This document shows positions 53,815 through 62,757 of a stretch of 64,000 nucleotides of DNA, in pieces (position 1 is the first letter of the stretch; every line of letters starts with the position of its first letter). The DNA comes from Streptomyces kanamyceticus (GTDB taxonomy: Bacteria; Actinomycetota; Actinomycetes; Streptomycetales; Streptomycetaceae): contig NZ_CP023699.1 in NCBI RefSeq assembly GCF_008704495.1, positions 7,998,001 to 8,062,000 on the forward strand, in the 5' to 3' direction. Below the pieces are notes generated by a model. It did not search any database. It saw only the letters and a program-made list of their open reading frames with translations, and was not told the origin of the DNA. A program made the translations under genes and the position numbers.

Positions 53815-56322
53815 ATGGCACGCGGCACCCTCAGGATCTACCTCGGCTCCGCACCCGGCGTCGGCAAGACGTACGCGATGCTCTCCGAGGCACACCGTCG
53901 CGTCGAGCGCGGCACCGACTGCGTGGTCGCGTTCGTGGAGCACCACGAAAGGCCGCGCACCGAGGTGATGCTGCACGGCCTCGAAGTCATCCCGCGCCGC
54001 CAGTTGGAGTACCGCGGCACGGCCTTCACCGAGATGGACCTCGACGCGGTCCTCGCCCGCCGCCCCGCCGTCGCCCTCGTCGACGAACTCCCGCACACCA
54101 ACATCCCCGGATCGCGCAACGCCAAGCGCTGGCAGGACATCGAGGAACTCCTCCAGGCGGGCATCGACGTCGTCTCCACGGCCAACATCCAGCACCTGGA
54201 GTCCCTCGGAGACGTCGTCGAATCCATCACCGGCGTACGCCAGAAGGAGACGGTGCCCGACGAGGTGGTGCGCCGCGCCGACCAGATCGAGCTGGTCGAC
54301 ATGTCGCCCCAGGCGCTGCGCCGCCGCATGGCGCACGGCAACATCTACCAGCCCGACAAGGTCGACGCCGCGCTCTCCAAGTACTTCAGGCCCGGCAACC
54401 TCACCGCCCTGCGCGAACTCGCGCTCCTGTGGACCGCCGACCGCGTCGACGAGTACCTCACCGAGTACCGCGCCGAACACCGCGTCAAGAAGATCTGGGG
54501 CTCGCGCGAACGCATCGTCGTCGGCCTCACCGGCGGCGCCGAGGGCAGCACCCTGCTGCGCCGCGCGGCCCGCCTCGCCGAGAAGGGCGCGGGCGGCGAG
54601 GTGCTCGCCGTCTACATCTCCCGCAGCGACGGCCTCAGCTCGGGCTCGCCCAAGGAACTCGCCGTCCAGCGCACCCTGGTGGAAGACCTCGGCGGCACCT
54701 TCCACCACGTCGTCGGCGACGACATACCGGCCGCGCTCCTCGACTTCGCGCGCGGCGTCAACGCCACCCAGATCGTCCTCGGCGTCTCGCGCCGCAAGAC
54801 CTGGCAGTACGTCTTCGGGCCCGGCGTCGGCGCCACCGTGGCCCGCGAATCGGGCCCCGACCTCGACGCCCACCTCGTCACGCACGACGCGGTCGGCACC
54901 GGACGCGGACTCCCGGTGGCCAGGAGCTTCAGACTCGGCCGTGCCCGGCGCCTGGGCGGCTGGCTGATCGGCGTGGCGGGCCCGGTGCTGCTCACCTACC
55001 TGCTCAGCACCTGGGCGCCCGGCGTGGGCCTCGCCAACGACATGCTGCTCTATCTGTCGCTGACCGTCGCGGCCGCGATACTGGGCGGCGCCTGGCCCGC
55101 GCTCGTCTCGGCGGGCGTCGGCTCACTGCTCCTGAACTGGTACTTCACGCCACCCATCGGCAAGTTGACCATCAACGACCCGAAGAACATCGTCGCTCTG
55201 GTCATCTTCGTCGGGGTCGCGGTGGCCGTCGCGTCGGTCGTGGACCTCGCCGCCCGGCGCACCCATCAGGCGGCCAGGCTGCGCGCCGAATCGGAGATCC
55301 TCTCCTTCCTCGCGGGCAGCGTGCTGCGCGGCGAGACCAGTCTGGAGGCCCTCCTGGAACGGGTCCGCGAGACCTTCGCCATGGAGTCCGTCGCCCTCCT
55401 GGAACGCGCGAGCGACGTCGAACCCTGGACCTGCGCGGGCCGGGTCGGCACGGCCCTGCCACTCGACCGCCCCGAGGACGCCGACGTGGACATGCCCGTC
55501 GGCGACCACATGGCCCTCGCGCTCTCGGGCCGGGTGCTGCCCGCGGAGGACCGCCGCGTCCTCGCCGCGTTCGCCGCGCAGGCCGCCGTCGTCCTGGACC
55601 GCCAGCGGCTCCAAGGGGAGGCGAAGGAGGCCCGCGCGCTCGCCGAGGGCAACCGCATCCGCACCGCGCTGCTCGCCGCCGTCAGCCATGATCTGCGTAC
55701 GCCGCTCGCGGGCATCAAGGCCGCCGTCTCCTCACTGCGCTCCGACGACGTCGAATGGTCCGAGGAGGACGAGGCGGAACTCCTGGAGGGCATCGAGGAC
55801 GGCGCCGACCGCCTGGAACACCTGGTCGGCAACCTCCTCGACATGTCCCGCCTGCAGACCGGCACGGTGTCCCCGCTGATCCGCGAGATCGACCTCGACG
55901 AGGTCGTGCCGATGGCGCTGGGCGGCGTACCGGAGGACAGCGTCGACCTGGACATCCCGGAGAACCTCCCGATGGTCACGGTCGACAAGGGCCTCCTGGA
56001 GCGCGCGGTCGCCAACATCGTCGAGAACGCCGTGAAGTACAGCCCCGAGGGCGCCCGCGTCCTGGTCTCGGCGAGCGCCATCGGCGACCACGTCGAACTC
56101 CGCGTGGTGGACCGAGGACCCGGCGTCCCCGACACCGCCAAGGACCGCATCTTCGAACCGTTCCAGCGCTACGGAGACGCGCCGCGCGGCGCGGGAGTGG
56201 GCCTGGGCCTCGCGGTCGCCCGCGGCTTCACGGAGTCGATGAACGGCACGCTCACCGCCGAGGACACCCCCGGCGGCGGCCTCACGATGGCCCTCACGCT
56301 GTGGGCGGCCCGGTCGGAGTAA
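53815..56322 (+). CDS. kdpD: KdpD, K+-responsive sensor histidine kinase (835 aa)
   Basis: KdpD domain with Walker A GSAPGVGKT at 11-19 and ALVDELPHTNIPG; USP domain with VLAVYISRSDGLSSGSPKEL; four TM helices (VAGPVLLTYLLSTWAPGVGL onwards, SLLLNWYFTPPIGKL). A GAF-like part and HisKA with H625 ([10 protein letters not shown]) come next, then HATPase with NAVKYSPEGARV and GVGLGLAVARG. It senses K+ limitation and phosphorylates KdpE. ATG 53815, 26 bp after kdpE. Similar architecture to the second KdpD at 41739. Confidence 0.95.
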   Translation: MARGTLRIYLGSAPGVGKTYAMLSEAHRRVERGTDCVVAFVEHHERPRTEVMLHGLEVIPRRQLEYRGTAFTEMDLDAVLARRPAVALVDELPHTNIPGSRNAKRWQDIEELLQAGIDVVSTANIQHLESLGDVVESITGVRQKETVPDEVVRRADQIELVDMSPQALRRRMAHGNIYQPDKVDAALSKYFRPGNLTALRELALLWTADRVDEYLTEYRAEHRVKKIWGSRERIVVGLTGGAEGSTLLRRAARLAEKGAGGEVLAVYISRSDGLSSGSPKELAVQRTLVEDLGGTFHHVVGDDIPAALLDFARGVNATQIVLGVSRRKTWQYVFGPGVGATVARESGPDLDAHLVTHDAVGTGRGLPVARSFRLGRARRLGGWLIGVAGPVLLTYLLSTWAPGVGLANDMLLYLSLTVAAAILGGAWPALVSAGVGSLLLNWYFTPPIGKLTINDPKNIVALVIFVGVAVAVASVVDLAARRTHQAARLRAESEILSFLAGSVLRGETSLEALLERVRETFAMESVALLERASDVEPWTCAGRVGTALPLDRPEDADVDMPVGDHMALALSGRVLPAEDRRVLAAFAAQAAVVLDRQRLQGEAKEARALAEGNRIRTALLAAVSHDLRTPLAGIKAAVSSLRSDDVEWSEEDEAELLEGIEDGADRLEHLVGNLLDMSRLQTGTVSPLIREIDLDEVVPMALGGVPEDSVDLDIPENLPMVTVDKGLLERAVANIVENAVKYSPEGARVLVSASAIGDHVELRVVDRGPGVPDTAKDRIFEPFQRYGDAPRGAGVGLGLAVARGFTESMNGTLTAEDTPGGGLTMALTLWAARSE

Positions 56323-56327
56323 CGCAA

Positions 56328-56352
56328 AAGACCCCACGTGATGTGGGGTCTT
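56328..56352. terminator. Terminator shared by kdpD and tRNA-Leu
   Basis: Perfect 10-bp stem AAGACCCCAC / GTGGGGTCTT with loop GTGAT. Read on the minus strand it is followed by TTTT, so it is an intrinsic terminator for the tRNA; read on + it starts 5 bp after the kdpD stop. Confidence 0.8.
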
Positions 56353-56356
56353 CAGC

Positions 56357-56444
56357 TGGTGTCCGAGGGGGGACTTGAACCCCCACGCCCGATAAAGGGC
56401 ACTAGCACCTCAAGCTAGCGCGTCTGCCATTCCGCCACCCGGAC
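56357..56444 (-). tRNA. tRNA-Leu (anticodon GAG)
   Basis: An 88-nt class II tRNA with encoded CCA. The acceptor stem pairs GTCCGGG with CTCGGAC; the anticodon arm is CTAGC-TTGAGGT-GCTAG, giving anticodon GAG (reads CUC). The long variable arm (GTGCCCTTTATCGGGCGT) and the T arm GGGGGTTCAAGTCCCCC are clear. Confidence 0.95.
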
Positions 56445-56630
56445 AAGGTGTCTGTCTTCGCGGGGTTTTCCCCGCGGCGACAGAGAGAACATTACCAGGC
56501 TTCCGGGGGCACTCGATCACCCGTCCTCCGCTGTGAACGGCGCATGACGACACCCGCCCGGCCTTGGGTGATGAGGTCGGGAGAGAGAGGATGAGGGGGA
56601 CCACCAGCTGCGAATGCGGGAGGAGCCAGC

Positions 56631-57956
56631 GTGAGCGGGTCCAGCACGGGCAAGGCCGTCACCGGCGAGGACGAGGTCGTCGACCTCTGTCGTGAACTGA
56701 TCCAGATCGATACGAGCAACTACGGCGACCACTCGGGCCCGGGGGAGCGCAAGGCCGCCGAGTACGTGGCCGAGAAGCTCGCCGAGGTCGGGCTCGAACC
56801 GAAGATCTTCGAGTCCCGCCCAGGCAGGGCCTCCACCGTCGCCAGGATCGAGGGCGAGGACCCGTCGCGGCCCGCGCTGCTCATCCACGGCCACACGGAC
56901 GTCGTGCCCGCCAACGCCGCGGACTGGACGCACCACCCCTTCTCCGGGGAGATCGCGGACGGCTGTGTGTGGGGCCGGGGCGCCGTCGACATGAAGGACA
57001 TGGACGCGATGACCCTCGCGGTCATCCGTGAGCGCATGCGCACGGGCCGCAAGCCCCCGCGCGACATCGTCCTCGCGTTCCTCGCGGACGAGGAGGCGGG
57101 CGGTACGTACGGGGCGCGGCACCTCGTCGACAACCACCCCGACCTCTTCGAAGGATGCACGGAGGCGATCAGCGAGGTCGGCGGCTTCTCCTTCACCGTC
57201 AACGAGAACCTGCGGCTCTACCTCGTCGAGACGGCGCAGAAGGGCATGCACTGGATGAAGCTGACCGTGGACGGCACCGCAGGCCACGGTTCGATGATCC
57301 ACAAGGACAACGCGATCACCGAGCTGTCCGAGGCCGTCGGGCGCCTGGGACGGCACAAGTTCCCGGTGCGCGTCACCAAGACGCTGCGGCACTTCCTCGA
57401 CGAGCTCGGCGACGCCCTCGGCACCGAGCTCGACCCGGAGAACATGGACGAGACGCTCGCCAAGCTCGGCGGCATCGCCAAGCTCATCGGCGCCTCATTG
57501 CAGAACACCGCCAACCCGACGCAGCTCGGCGCCGGTTACAAGGTGAACGTGATCCCCGGGCAGGCCACCGCGCACGTCGACGGCCGCTACCTGCCGGGCT
57601 ACGAGGAGGAGTTCCTCGCCGACCTGGACCGGATCCTCGGCCCGAACGTGCGGCGCGAGGACGTGCACGCGGACAAGGCGCTGGAGACCACGTTCGACGG
57701 CGCCCTGGTCGACGCCATGCAGATCGCCCTGCGCGCCGAGGACCCGATCGCGCGCGCCGTGCCGTACATGCTCTCGGCCGGTACGGACGCCAAGTCCTTC
57801 GACGACCTGGGGATCCGGGGCTTCGGCTTCGCGCCGCTGAAGCTGCCGCCGGAGCTGGACTTCGCGGGCATGTTCCACGGCGTCGACGAGCGGGTGCCGG
57901 TGGACGGCCTGAAGTTCGGGGTGCGGGTGCTCGACCGTTTCATCGACGCCTCCTGA
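56631..57956 (+). CDS. M20 family metallopeptidase/amidohydrolase (441 aa)
   Basis: Metal-site motifs of M20: ALLIHGHTDVVPAN (His with following Asp), GRGAVDMKDMDA (bridging Asp), and AFLADEEAGGTYGARHLVDN (catalytic Glu pair). The dimerisation domain has TVDGTAGHGSMIHKDNAI. The late motif DFAGMFHGVDERVPVDGLKF holds the final His. It probably cleaves a peptide or N-acyl-amino acid in the cytosol; specific substrate unknown. GTG 56631 has GGGAGGAG upstream. Confidence 0.9.
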   Translation: MSGSSTGKAVTGEDEVVDLCRELIQIDTSNYGDHSGPGERKAAEYVAEKLAEVGLEPKIFESRPGRASTVARIEGEDPSRPALLIHGHTDVVPANAADWTHHPFSGEIADGCVWGRGAVDMKDMDAMTLAVIRERMRTGRKPPRDIVLAFLADEEAGGTYGARHLVDNHPDLFEGCTEAISEVGGFSFTVNENLRLYLVETAQKGMHWMKLTVDGTAGHGSMIHKDNAITELSEAVGRLGRHKFPVRVTKTLRHFLDELGDALGTELDPENMDETLAKLGGIAKLIGASLQNTANPTQLGAGYKVNVIPGQATAHVDGRYLPGYEEEFLADLDRILGPNVRREDVHADKALETTFDGALVDAMQIALRAEDPIARAVPYMLSAGTDAKSFDDLGIRGFGFAPLKLPPELDFAGMFHGVDERVPVDGLKFGVRVLDRFIDAS

Positions 57957-58099
57957 CCGGAGACACTTCTTGACGGGAACCGTCCGATTTGCGCGCTGAA
58001 ACGACTTTCCAACAATCGCCAGCGCGTACGTACTTGACTGAAAAGAGTGAAAGGAGTCATGGGCTCGTAGCCCCACAACTTCCCCCTCGTTACAGGTGA

Positions 58100-58122
58100 T
58101 GCAGTCCGCGGCTGGGACTGCA
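58100..58122 (+). promoter_or_regulatory. Leader hairpin 20 bp before chpH
   Basis: TGCAGTCC / GGACTGCA form an 8-bp stem (58100-58107 with 58115-58122) and a 7-nt loop, ending just before the ribosome site AAGGAGGA. It could affect translation or mRNA stability of the abundant chaplin transcript. Confidence 0.45.
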
Positions 58123-58142
58123 TTTGCCAACAAGGAGGAATA

Positions 58143-58376
58143 ATGATCAAGAAGGTCGTCGCTGCTGCGGCTGCCACTGGTGGTCTCGTGCTCGCTGGCG
58201 CGGGCATCGCCGCTGCCGACGCCGGTGCCCAGGGTGCCGCCGTGAAGTCCCCCGGTGTCGTCTCGGGCAACGTCATCCAGGTGCCCGTGCACGTGCCGGT
58301 GAACGCCTGTGGCAACACGGTCTCCGTGATCGGGCTGCTGAACCCCGCCTTCGGCAACACCTGCATCAACAAGTGA
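58143..58376 (+). CDS. chpH: Short chaplin, ChpH-like (77 aa)
   Basis: Signal peptide (MIKKVVAAAAATGGLVLAGA, cut near AAADA), then one chaplin domain: SPGVVSGNVIQVPVHVPVNA, CGNTVSVIGLLNPAFGNTCINK split at Cys56 and Cys74, which form the chaplin disulphide. ChpH is secreted and polymerises into the amyloid rodlet layer of aerial hyphae and spores; it is active without a wall anchor. ATG 58143 with AAGGAGGA upstream. chpC follows in the same direction, as in S. coelicolor. Confidence 0.95.
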   Translation: MIKKVVAAAAATGGLVLAGAGIAAADAGAQGAAVKSPGVVSGNVIQVPVHVPVNACGNTVSVIGLLNPAFGNTCINK

Positions 58377-58409
58377 CGTTGTTGTGCCTCACCCCTTGAG
58401 GGTCTGAGT

Positions 58410-58452
58410 CCGTCGGCCCCGGAGTGCGTGCCATGCGCTCCGGGGCCGACGG
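58410..58452 (+). terminator. Terminator between chpH and chpC
   Basis: A 15-bp perfect stem (58410-58424 with 58438-58452) with a 13-nt loop lies 34 bp after the chpH stop. Separates the highly expressed short chaplin from chpC. Confidence 0.7.
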
Positions 58453-58515
58453 GCATTTCGCGCCCGGGCAAGGAGGCCCGGGCGTTTTCCGGAAGGCAAA
58501 AGGCAGGGAACAGCT

Positions 58516-59319
58516 ATGCGACAGGTCACGCGCAAAGGTCTGATGACCGTGGCGGCCGCGACCGGCGTACTCGCCGTGACCGGCGGCTACGCGCACGCGG
58601 ACTCCGGTGCCGAGGGCAGCAGCTCGCAATCGCCCGGTGTGCTGTCGGGCAATTCCGTCCAGCTCCCGGTTGACGCTCCTGTCAACGCGTGCGGCAACAC
58701 GGTGAACGTCGTCGGAGTCCTCAACCCCGCGATGGGCAACGACTGCGCCAACGGCTCCCACCACGGGGGCGGCAGCGGCTCGCACAAGCCGGGCGGCGGG
58801 TCCACGGCGAACGGCCACACCAGCGATTCACCCGGCGTCGGCTCCGGCAACACCGTGCAGGTGCCGGTCAACGCGCCGGTGAACGTCTGCGGCAACAGCG
58901 TCACCGTCGGCGGCCTCGGCAACGCGGCCACCGGCAACGACTGCGCCAACGAAGGGGGCGAGGCGGTGACCCCGCCCGGCTCCAAGCCGCCGGGGAGTCC
59001 GGAGCACCCCGGTAAGCCGGAGCAGCCAGGCACGCCCGAGCACCCCGGTAAGCCGGAACACCCGGGTTCGCCGGAGCACCCCGGCAAGCCGGAGCAGCCG
59101 GGCAAGCCCCACCAGCCCGGCAAGGCGCACTCTCCGGTGAGCCCGTCCGACCGTGCCATGCCGAACCACCCGGGCACGCAGAGCATCACCCCGCCTGAGG
59201 GGACCTCGCAGCTCGCGGAGACCGGCACCTCGATGCCGGTCGGCCTCGCGCTGCCGGTGGGCGCGGGCGCACTGCTCGCGGGCACCGTGCTGTACCGCAG
59301 GGCTCGGGCGAACGCCTGA
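58516..59319 (+). CDS. chpC: Long chaplin with two chaplin domains and sortase signal, ChpC-like (267 aa)
   Basis: Signal peptide to about residue 29. Chaplin domain 1 (SPGVLSGNSVQLPVDAPVNA... ending GNDCAN) lies at 38-80 and domain 2 (SPGVGSGNTVQVPVNAPVNV... ending GNDCAN) at about 108-151. A Pro/Glu/Gly repeat region (repeated PEHPGK / PEQPGK) follows to about 205, then the sortase motif LAETG at 233-237, a hydrophobic helix and RRARANA tail. It is anchored to the wall by a class E sortase and recruits short chaplins. ATG 58516. Ends in a long hairpin. Confidence 0.94.
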   Translation: MRQVTRKGLMTVAAATGVLAVTGGYAHADSGAEGSSSQSPGVLSGNSVQLPVDAPVNACGNTVNVVGVLNPAMGNDCANGSHHGGGSGSHKPGGGSTANGHTSDSPGVGSGNTVQVPVNAPVNVCGNSVTVGGLGNAATGNDCANEGGEAVTPPGSKPPGSPEHPGKPEQPGTPEHPGKPEHPGSPEHPGKPEQPGKPHQPGKAHSPVSPSDRAMPNHPGTQSITPPEGTSQLAETGTSMPVGLALPVGAGALLAGTVLYRRARANA

Positions 59320-59342
59320 GTGACCCCGCGTGCGAGCACGCC

Positions 59343-59384
59343 GAAACGGAGCGGGCCCCGCTGTTGCGGGGCCCGCTCCGTTTC
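59343..59384. terminator. Bidirectional terminator between chpC and DUF5703
   Basis: A perfect 18-bp stem (59343-59360 with 59367-59384) with loop CTGTTG and flanking AAA/TTT on each arm's outer end. Between convergent genes. Confidence 0.8.
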
Positions 59385-59393
59385 TCCCGTTTC

Positions 59394-59582
59394 TCACCAG
59401 GTGGCCCTCAGCTGGCGGATGATCCGCCGCTTCAGCCGCACCCGACGGCTCCCGTCGGAGTGCAGGCTCAGGCGATCCAACTCCCAGTGCCCGTACTCCG
59501 CGTGGTCCGTCAGCAAGCGGGTGGCTTCCTTGCGGGTCACCCCGCGCGGTACGTACACGTCGACAAATTCGTATTCCGGCAT
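59394..59582 (-). CDS. DUF5703 family small protein (62 aa)
   Basis: MPEYEFVDVYVPRGVTRKEA then TRLLTDHAEYGHWELDRLSL and a basic tail ending RLKRRIIRQLRATW. Conserved in actinomycetes near chaplin genes; no known function. No TM segment. ATG 59582; convergent with chpC. Confidence 0.85.
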   Translation of the reverse strand: MPEYEFVDVYVPRGVTRKEATRLLTDHAEYGHWELDRLSLHSDGSRRVRLKRRIIRQLRATW

Positions 59583-59629
59583 CGCATCTATTGTGCGGGC
59601 ATGGGCCCGGTACGGATAGCGTCTGCACT

Positions 59630-60367
59630 ATGTCTGATGCTGCGCAGCCCACCGCTGCCGAGGTACGTGCCGCCGCCGAGGCGGTCAAGACCGCGCTCGA
59701 CCGACACCTGGCCGCGGTCGAACGCAGGTCGGGCGAGGACGATCCGGCCGTCTACGAGGCGTTCAACGAGCTCGCCGCCGCTGCCGAGGAGTACGACGAA
59801 CTCCTCTACGACCGCTACGACGAGGTCACACCCTTCGAGATCCCCGGCACGGAGGACGCCCTGCCGCCGTACCAGGGCCCGGCGGAGGCGAACGCCCTGA
59901 GCGTGCTGATCCGCCGCGACTACGCCGTGGTGGAGCCGCAGCGGCTGCTCGCCCAGGCCCAGCGGGTCGCCGACCTCGACGAGGAGGGCGAGGGCGAGGG
60001 CGCGGGTCCCGCCGACACCGTGCACGGCGCGCTCGGGGTCCTCTTCGGCGAGTTCGAACCGGACGAAATCGCCTCCCGGCACAAGGAGTTCGGTCTGGAG
60101 GAGGGCGACTCCACGCTCTGGGTCACGGCCGCGGACGCGCCCGCCGATCCGGGGGAGTGGCTCGACGCCCCCTTCGACCAGGCCGACCCGCACCGGGTGG
60201 TGTGCCGCTTCGACGTCAGCGCGGTCTTCGACGACGAGCTGGACGACGACGCCCTGGACGGGGTCGACGTGGACGTGGACATCGACCCCGACCTGGTGGT
60301 GCCCCTCGACGAGATCGAGGACGCGGCGGGCGAAGCGGACGCGGCGGACCGGGGCGTCGGGCACTGA
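59630..60367 (+). CDS. Acidic conserved protein of unknown function (245 aa)
   Basis: Starts MSDAAQPTAAEVRAAAEAVK (ATG 59630). Very acidic, with a C-terminal Asp-rich run (DDELDDDALDGVDVDVDIDP) and no Cys pattern or TM segment. Helical N-terminal half (LAAVERRSGEDDPAVYEAFN). I do not recognise the family; homologues appear to be actinomycete-specific. Divergent from DUF5703, with 47 bp between starts. Confidence 0.75.
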   Translation: MSDAAQPTAAEVRAAAEAVKTALDRHLAAVERRSGEDDPAVYEAFNELAAAAEEYDELLYDRYDEVTPFEIPGTEDALPPYQGPAEANALSVLIRRDYAVVEPQRLLAQAQRVADLDEEGEGEGAGPADTVHGALGVLFGEFEPDEIASRHKEFGLEEGDSTLWVTAADAPADPGEWLDAPFDQADPHRVVCRFDVSAVFDDELDDDALDGVDVDVDIDPDLVVPLDEIEDAAGEADAADRGVGH

Positions 60368-60480
60368 GGGCGAGAGCCCGCTGACACCGGCACCGATACG
60401 GACACCGGCACCGACAAGCGCGCCGCTCCTCGAAGGGGCGGCGCGCTTGTCCGTGTCCGGGGCCGGGAGCGGCCGTCCGC

Positions 60481-62757
60481 TCAGACGGCCACCGACGGCA
60501 CCTGCGGGCGCAGCAGCGTCCGCAGACGCGTCGTACGGTCCTTCCAGAGGCGCTCCGCCACCGCGCGCGGCAGCGCCTGCTCCACGCCCTGCACCACCGA
60601 GAGGTGGCGCTCACCGCGGCTGAACGCGGTGTAGACCCACGGCCGGGTCAGCGCCTGCCCGGCGTCGCCCGGCAGCACCACGACCGCCGCGGGCCAGCGC
60701 AGCCCCGTCGCCTGGTGCGCGGTGAGCGCCCACGCGTGCCGCACCTCCTGCTCGACCCGCTCCTTGCCTACGACGACGGGGGCGCCGTCGCACTCCAGGT
60801 GCAGTCCTTCGGCGTCGGCCCGCACCACACGGCCGAGCGTCGTACGCCCCGCCGCTGGGACGTGGGCGACCCGGTCGCCGGGGTCGAAGCCGCCGAACCG
60901 GCCGGGTCCTGGGTTCAGCCGCTCCTTCAGGGCGGCGTTGAGCACGCGTGTGCCCGCGGCGCCGCCGTGCCCGGGGGTGATCACCTGGGTCTGCTCGGCG
61001 GGCACCCCGATCGCCCGCGGCACCGAGTCCGCGACGAGCTGCACGGTGCGGTGGATCGCCTCGGCGGCGTCGCGCACCGGGACGATCACGACCTCCTTGC
61101 CGGGCGCCTCGACCTGGTTCAGCTCGCCGATGCCGATGCCGGAGACCAGCTCGCCGATGGGGCCCGGGTCCGGGGTGCGCGAGACGACCTGGGGGCAGCA
61201 GCGCGCCGCGAGGAGATCCGCGAAGACCCGACCGGGACCCGCCGACCACAGCACGCCCGGGTCGCCGCTGAGCACCAGGCGGGCGCCGTCCGGCAGGGAC
61301 TCCGCGAGCATCGCCGCCGTCTCCACGTCCAGCTGCGGTGCGTCCAGGACCACGAGGAGGTCGAGCGCGAACGCGCCGTCCGCGTCCCGACCGGGGCCCT
61401 CGGCCCCGGCGAGCAGGCCCGCCACGGTCACCGCGGCCGCCTCGGGCACGCCCGGTGCCCGCGCCGCGCGGTGGCGTCCGTCGGCGCTGTGGGTGGCCAC
61501 GCAGACCCGCAGGCCCATCGCCGCGGCGGCCGCCACCAGGGCGGCGGGCTCCGTCCGCGCCGTCTCGCCGCCGGTGTGCAGCACCAGGCCGTGCCCCGCC
61601 ACGGCGCGGACCAGCTCGGCCGCGGAACCGGAGAGCTCGGCGGCCGCGGCTTCCCAGTCGTCCGCCGACGGGCCCGAAGCGTCGTCCTTGGTGAGGGAGT
61701 TGATCACTCGGGCGAGCCCGTCGGCCAGGCTCTCCTCCGCCAGCGCGTACCGCTCGAGTCCGATCAGGACGCGGACGGGGCGCTCCGGCTCCTCCTCCGC
61801 GCCGTCCTGCGCGTCCTCGTCGTCCGAGCGCTGGACCGGTACGTCGGCGCCCTCGACGGCGTCCTGGAAGACCAGGGCCTCGCCCTCGGCGAGGGCGCTC
61901 TGCACCGCCGCGTCCGGATCCGGCACCGCGCGCTGGCCGAGCGCGGCGGTCAGCGCCGAGGAGTCGAGTGCCGTGTGCCCGGCGGCGGCGGCCTGCTCCA
62001 GGAGCCAGACGGTGATCGCACGGCCCCTGCGCTCGTCGTCGGGCCCGCACTCGGCACCGAGCAGCGCCCGCGCGAACCCGTCGGCCTGCTCGGTCCTGAC
62101 GCCGGGAACGCGCAGCAACTGCCAGGGGTCCTCGCGCAGTTGGCCCTCGGCGCCCTCGCCGAGCGCGGCCGCCGTCGGCGCCGCGAGCGCGGCGGGGGCC
62201 CCTCCCTCGGTGAGCACGGTCCGCACCGCTTCGACGGACTCCTCCGCGGGAGCCGACGGCGCCGACGACAGCTGGGCGCGCACGGGCTCGGCGGCGGGGG
62301 AGGGCGCGGGCCTGCGCGGAGCGGGCTCCGGCTCACGGAAGGCACTGGCGACGGGCTGCTCGCCGCTCTCCACGGCGCGCACGGCGGCAAGGAGGTCGGC
62401 GGCGGTCCCGCTCAGCTTCGTCCCGGCGTCGATCGGGCCTTCCTTGGACGCCTTGCGCTGCTCGATCCGCTCCCGGAGCTCGCGCTGCGCGGCGATCTCC
62501 GCCTCGGTCTCCGACAGCTCGGCGGGCGCGGCGGGCTCGGTGGCTTCGGCGCTCTCGCCTTCACCGTCCGCGCCATCTGCGCTGTCCGTGCCGTCCCCGT
62601 CCCCGTCCCCGTCGCCGTCCTCGGCGTCGTCCGTGGCCTCCGCGTCGTCCGTGGTGTCCGTCGCGTCCGGGGCGGCGTCCGGCGTGCCCGGCCCGGCTTC
62701 CTCCGCGGCAGCGGTCTCCGCTTCCTCCGCGGCAGCGGCTTCGGGCTCCGTACTCAC
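60481..62757 (-). CDS. RecD2-like helicase-fold protein with decayed ATPase motifs (758 aa)
   Basis: An acidic, low-complexity N terminus (30-75) precedes a helix-hairpin-helix-like part (EDPWQLLRVPGVRTEQADGF, 209-228) as in RecD2/TraA helicases. The helicase region aligns in order but lacks catalytic residues: Walker A position has LHTGGETARTEPAAL (393-407) with no GKT; Walker B position has LLVVLDAPQLD (467-477) where DEAS is expected; SGDPGVLWSAGPGRVFADLL resembles motif III; LTAHQATGLRWPAAVVVL replaces HKSQGSEF and WVYTAFSRGERHLSVV matches motif VI. The frame is intact, so this is a coherent pseudo-helicase. GTG 62757 overlaps the preceding gene's stop. Confidence 0.75.
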   Translation of the reverse strand: MSTEPEAAAAEEAETAAAEEAGPGTPDAAPDATDTTDDAEATDDAEDGDGDGDGDGTDSADGADGEGESAEATEPAAPAELSETEAEIAAQRELRERIEQRKASKEGPIDAGTKLSGTAADLLAAVRAVESGEQPVASAFREPEPAPRRPAPSPAAEPVRAQLSSAPSAPAEESVEAVRTVLTEGGAPAALAAPTAAALGEGAEGQLREDPWQLLRVPGVRTEQADGFARALLGAECGPDDERRGRAITVWLLEQAAAAGHTALDSSALTAALGQRAVPDPDAAVQSALAEGEALVFQDAVEGADVPVQRSDDEDAQDGAEEEPERPVRVLIGLERYALAEESLADGLARVINSLTKDDASGPSADDWEAAAAELSGSAAELVRAVAGHGLVLHTGGETARTEPAALVAAAAAMGLRVCVATHSADGRHRAARAPGVPEAAAVTVAGLLAGAEGPGRDADGAFALDLLVVLDAPQLDVETAAMLAESLPDGARLVLSGDPGVLWSAGPGRVFADLLAARCCPQVVSRTPDPGPIGELVSGIGIGELNQVEAPGKEVVIVPVRDAAEAIHRTVQLVADSVPRAIGVPAEQTQVITPGHGGAAGTRVLNAALKERLNPGPGRFGGFDPGDRVAHVPAAGRTTLGRVVRADAEGLHLECDGAPVVVGKERVEQEVRHAWALTAHQATGLRWPAAVVVLPGDAGQALTRPWVYTAFSRGERHLSVVQGVEQALPRAVAERLWKDRTTRLRTLLRPQVPSVAV

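Noticed and set aside
60481..62757. Frameshifted or broken recD2 pseudogene
   Set aside because: The frame is open for 758 codons with normal codon bias, and motif losses are substitutions in place, so it is treated as an intact divergent protein.
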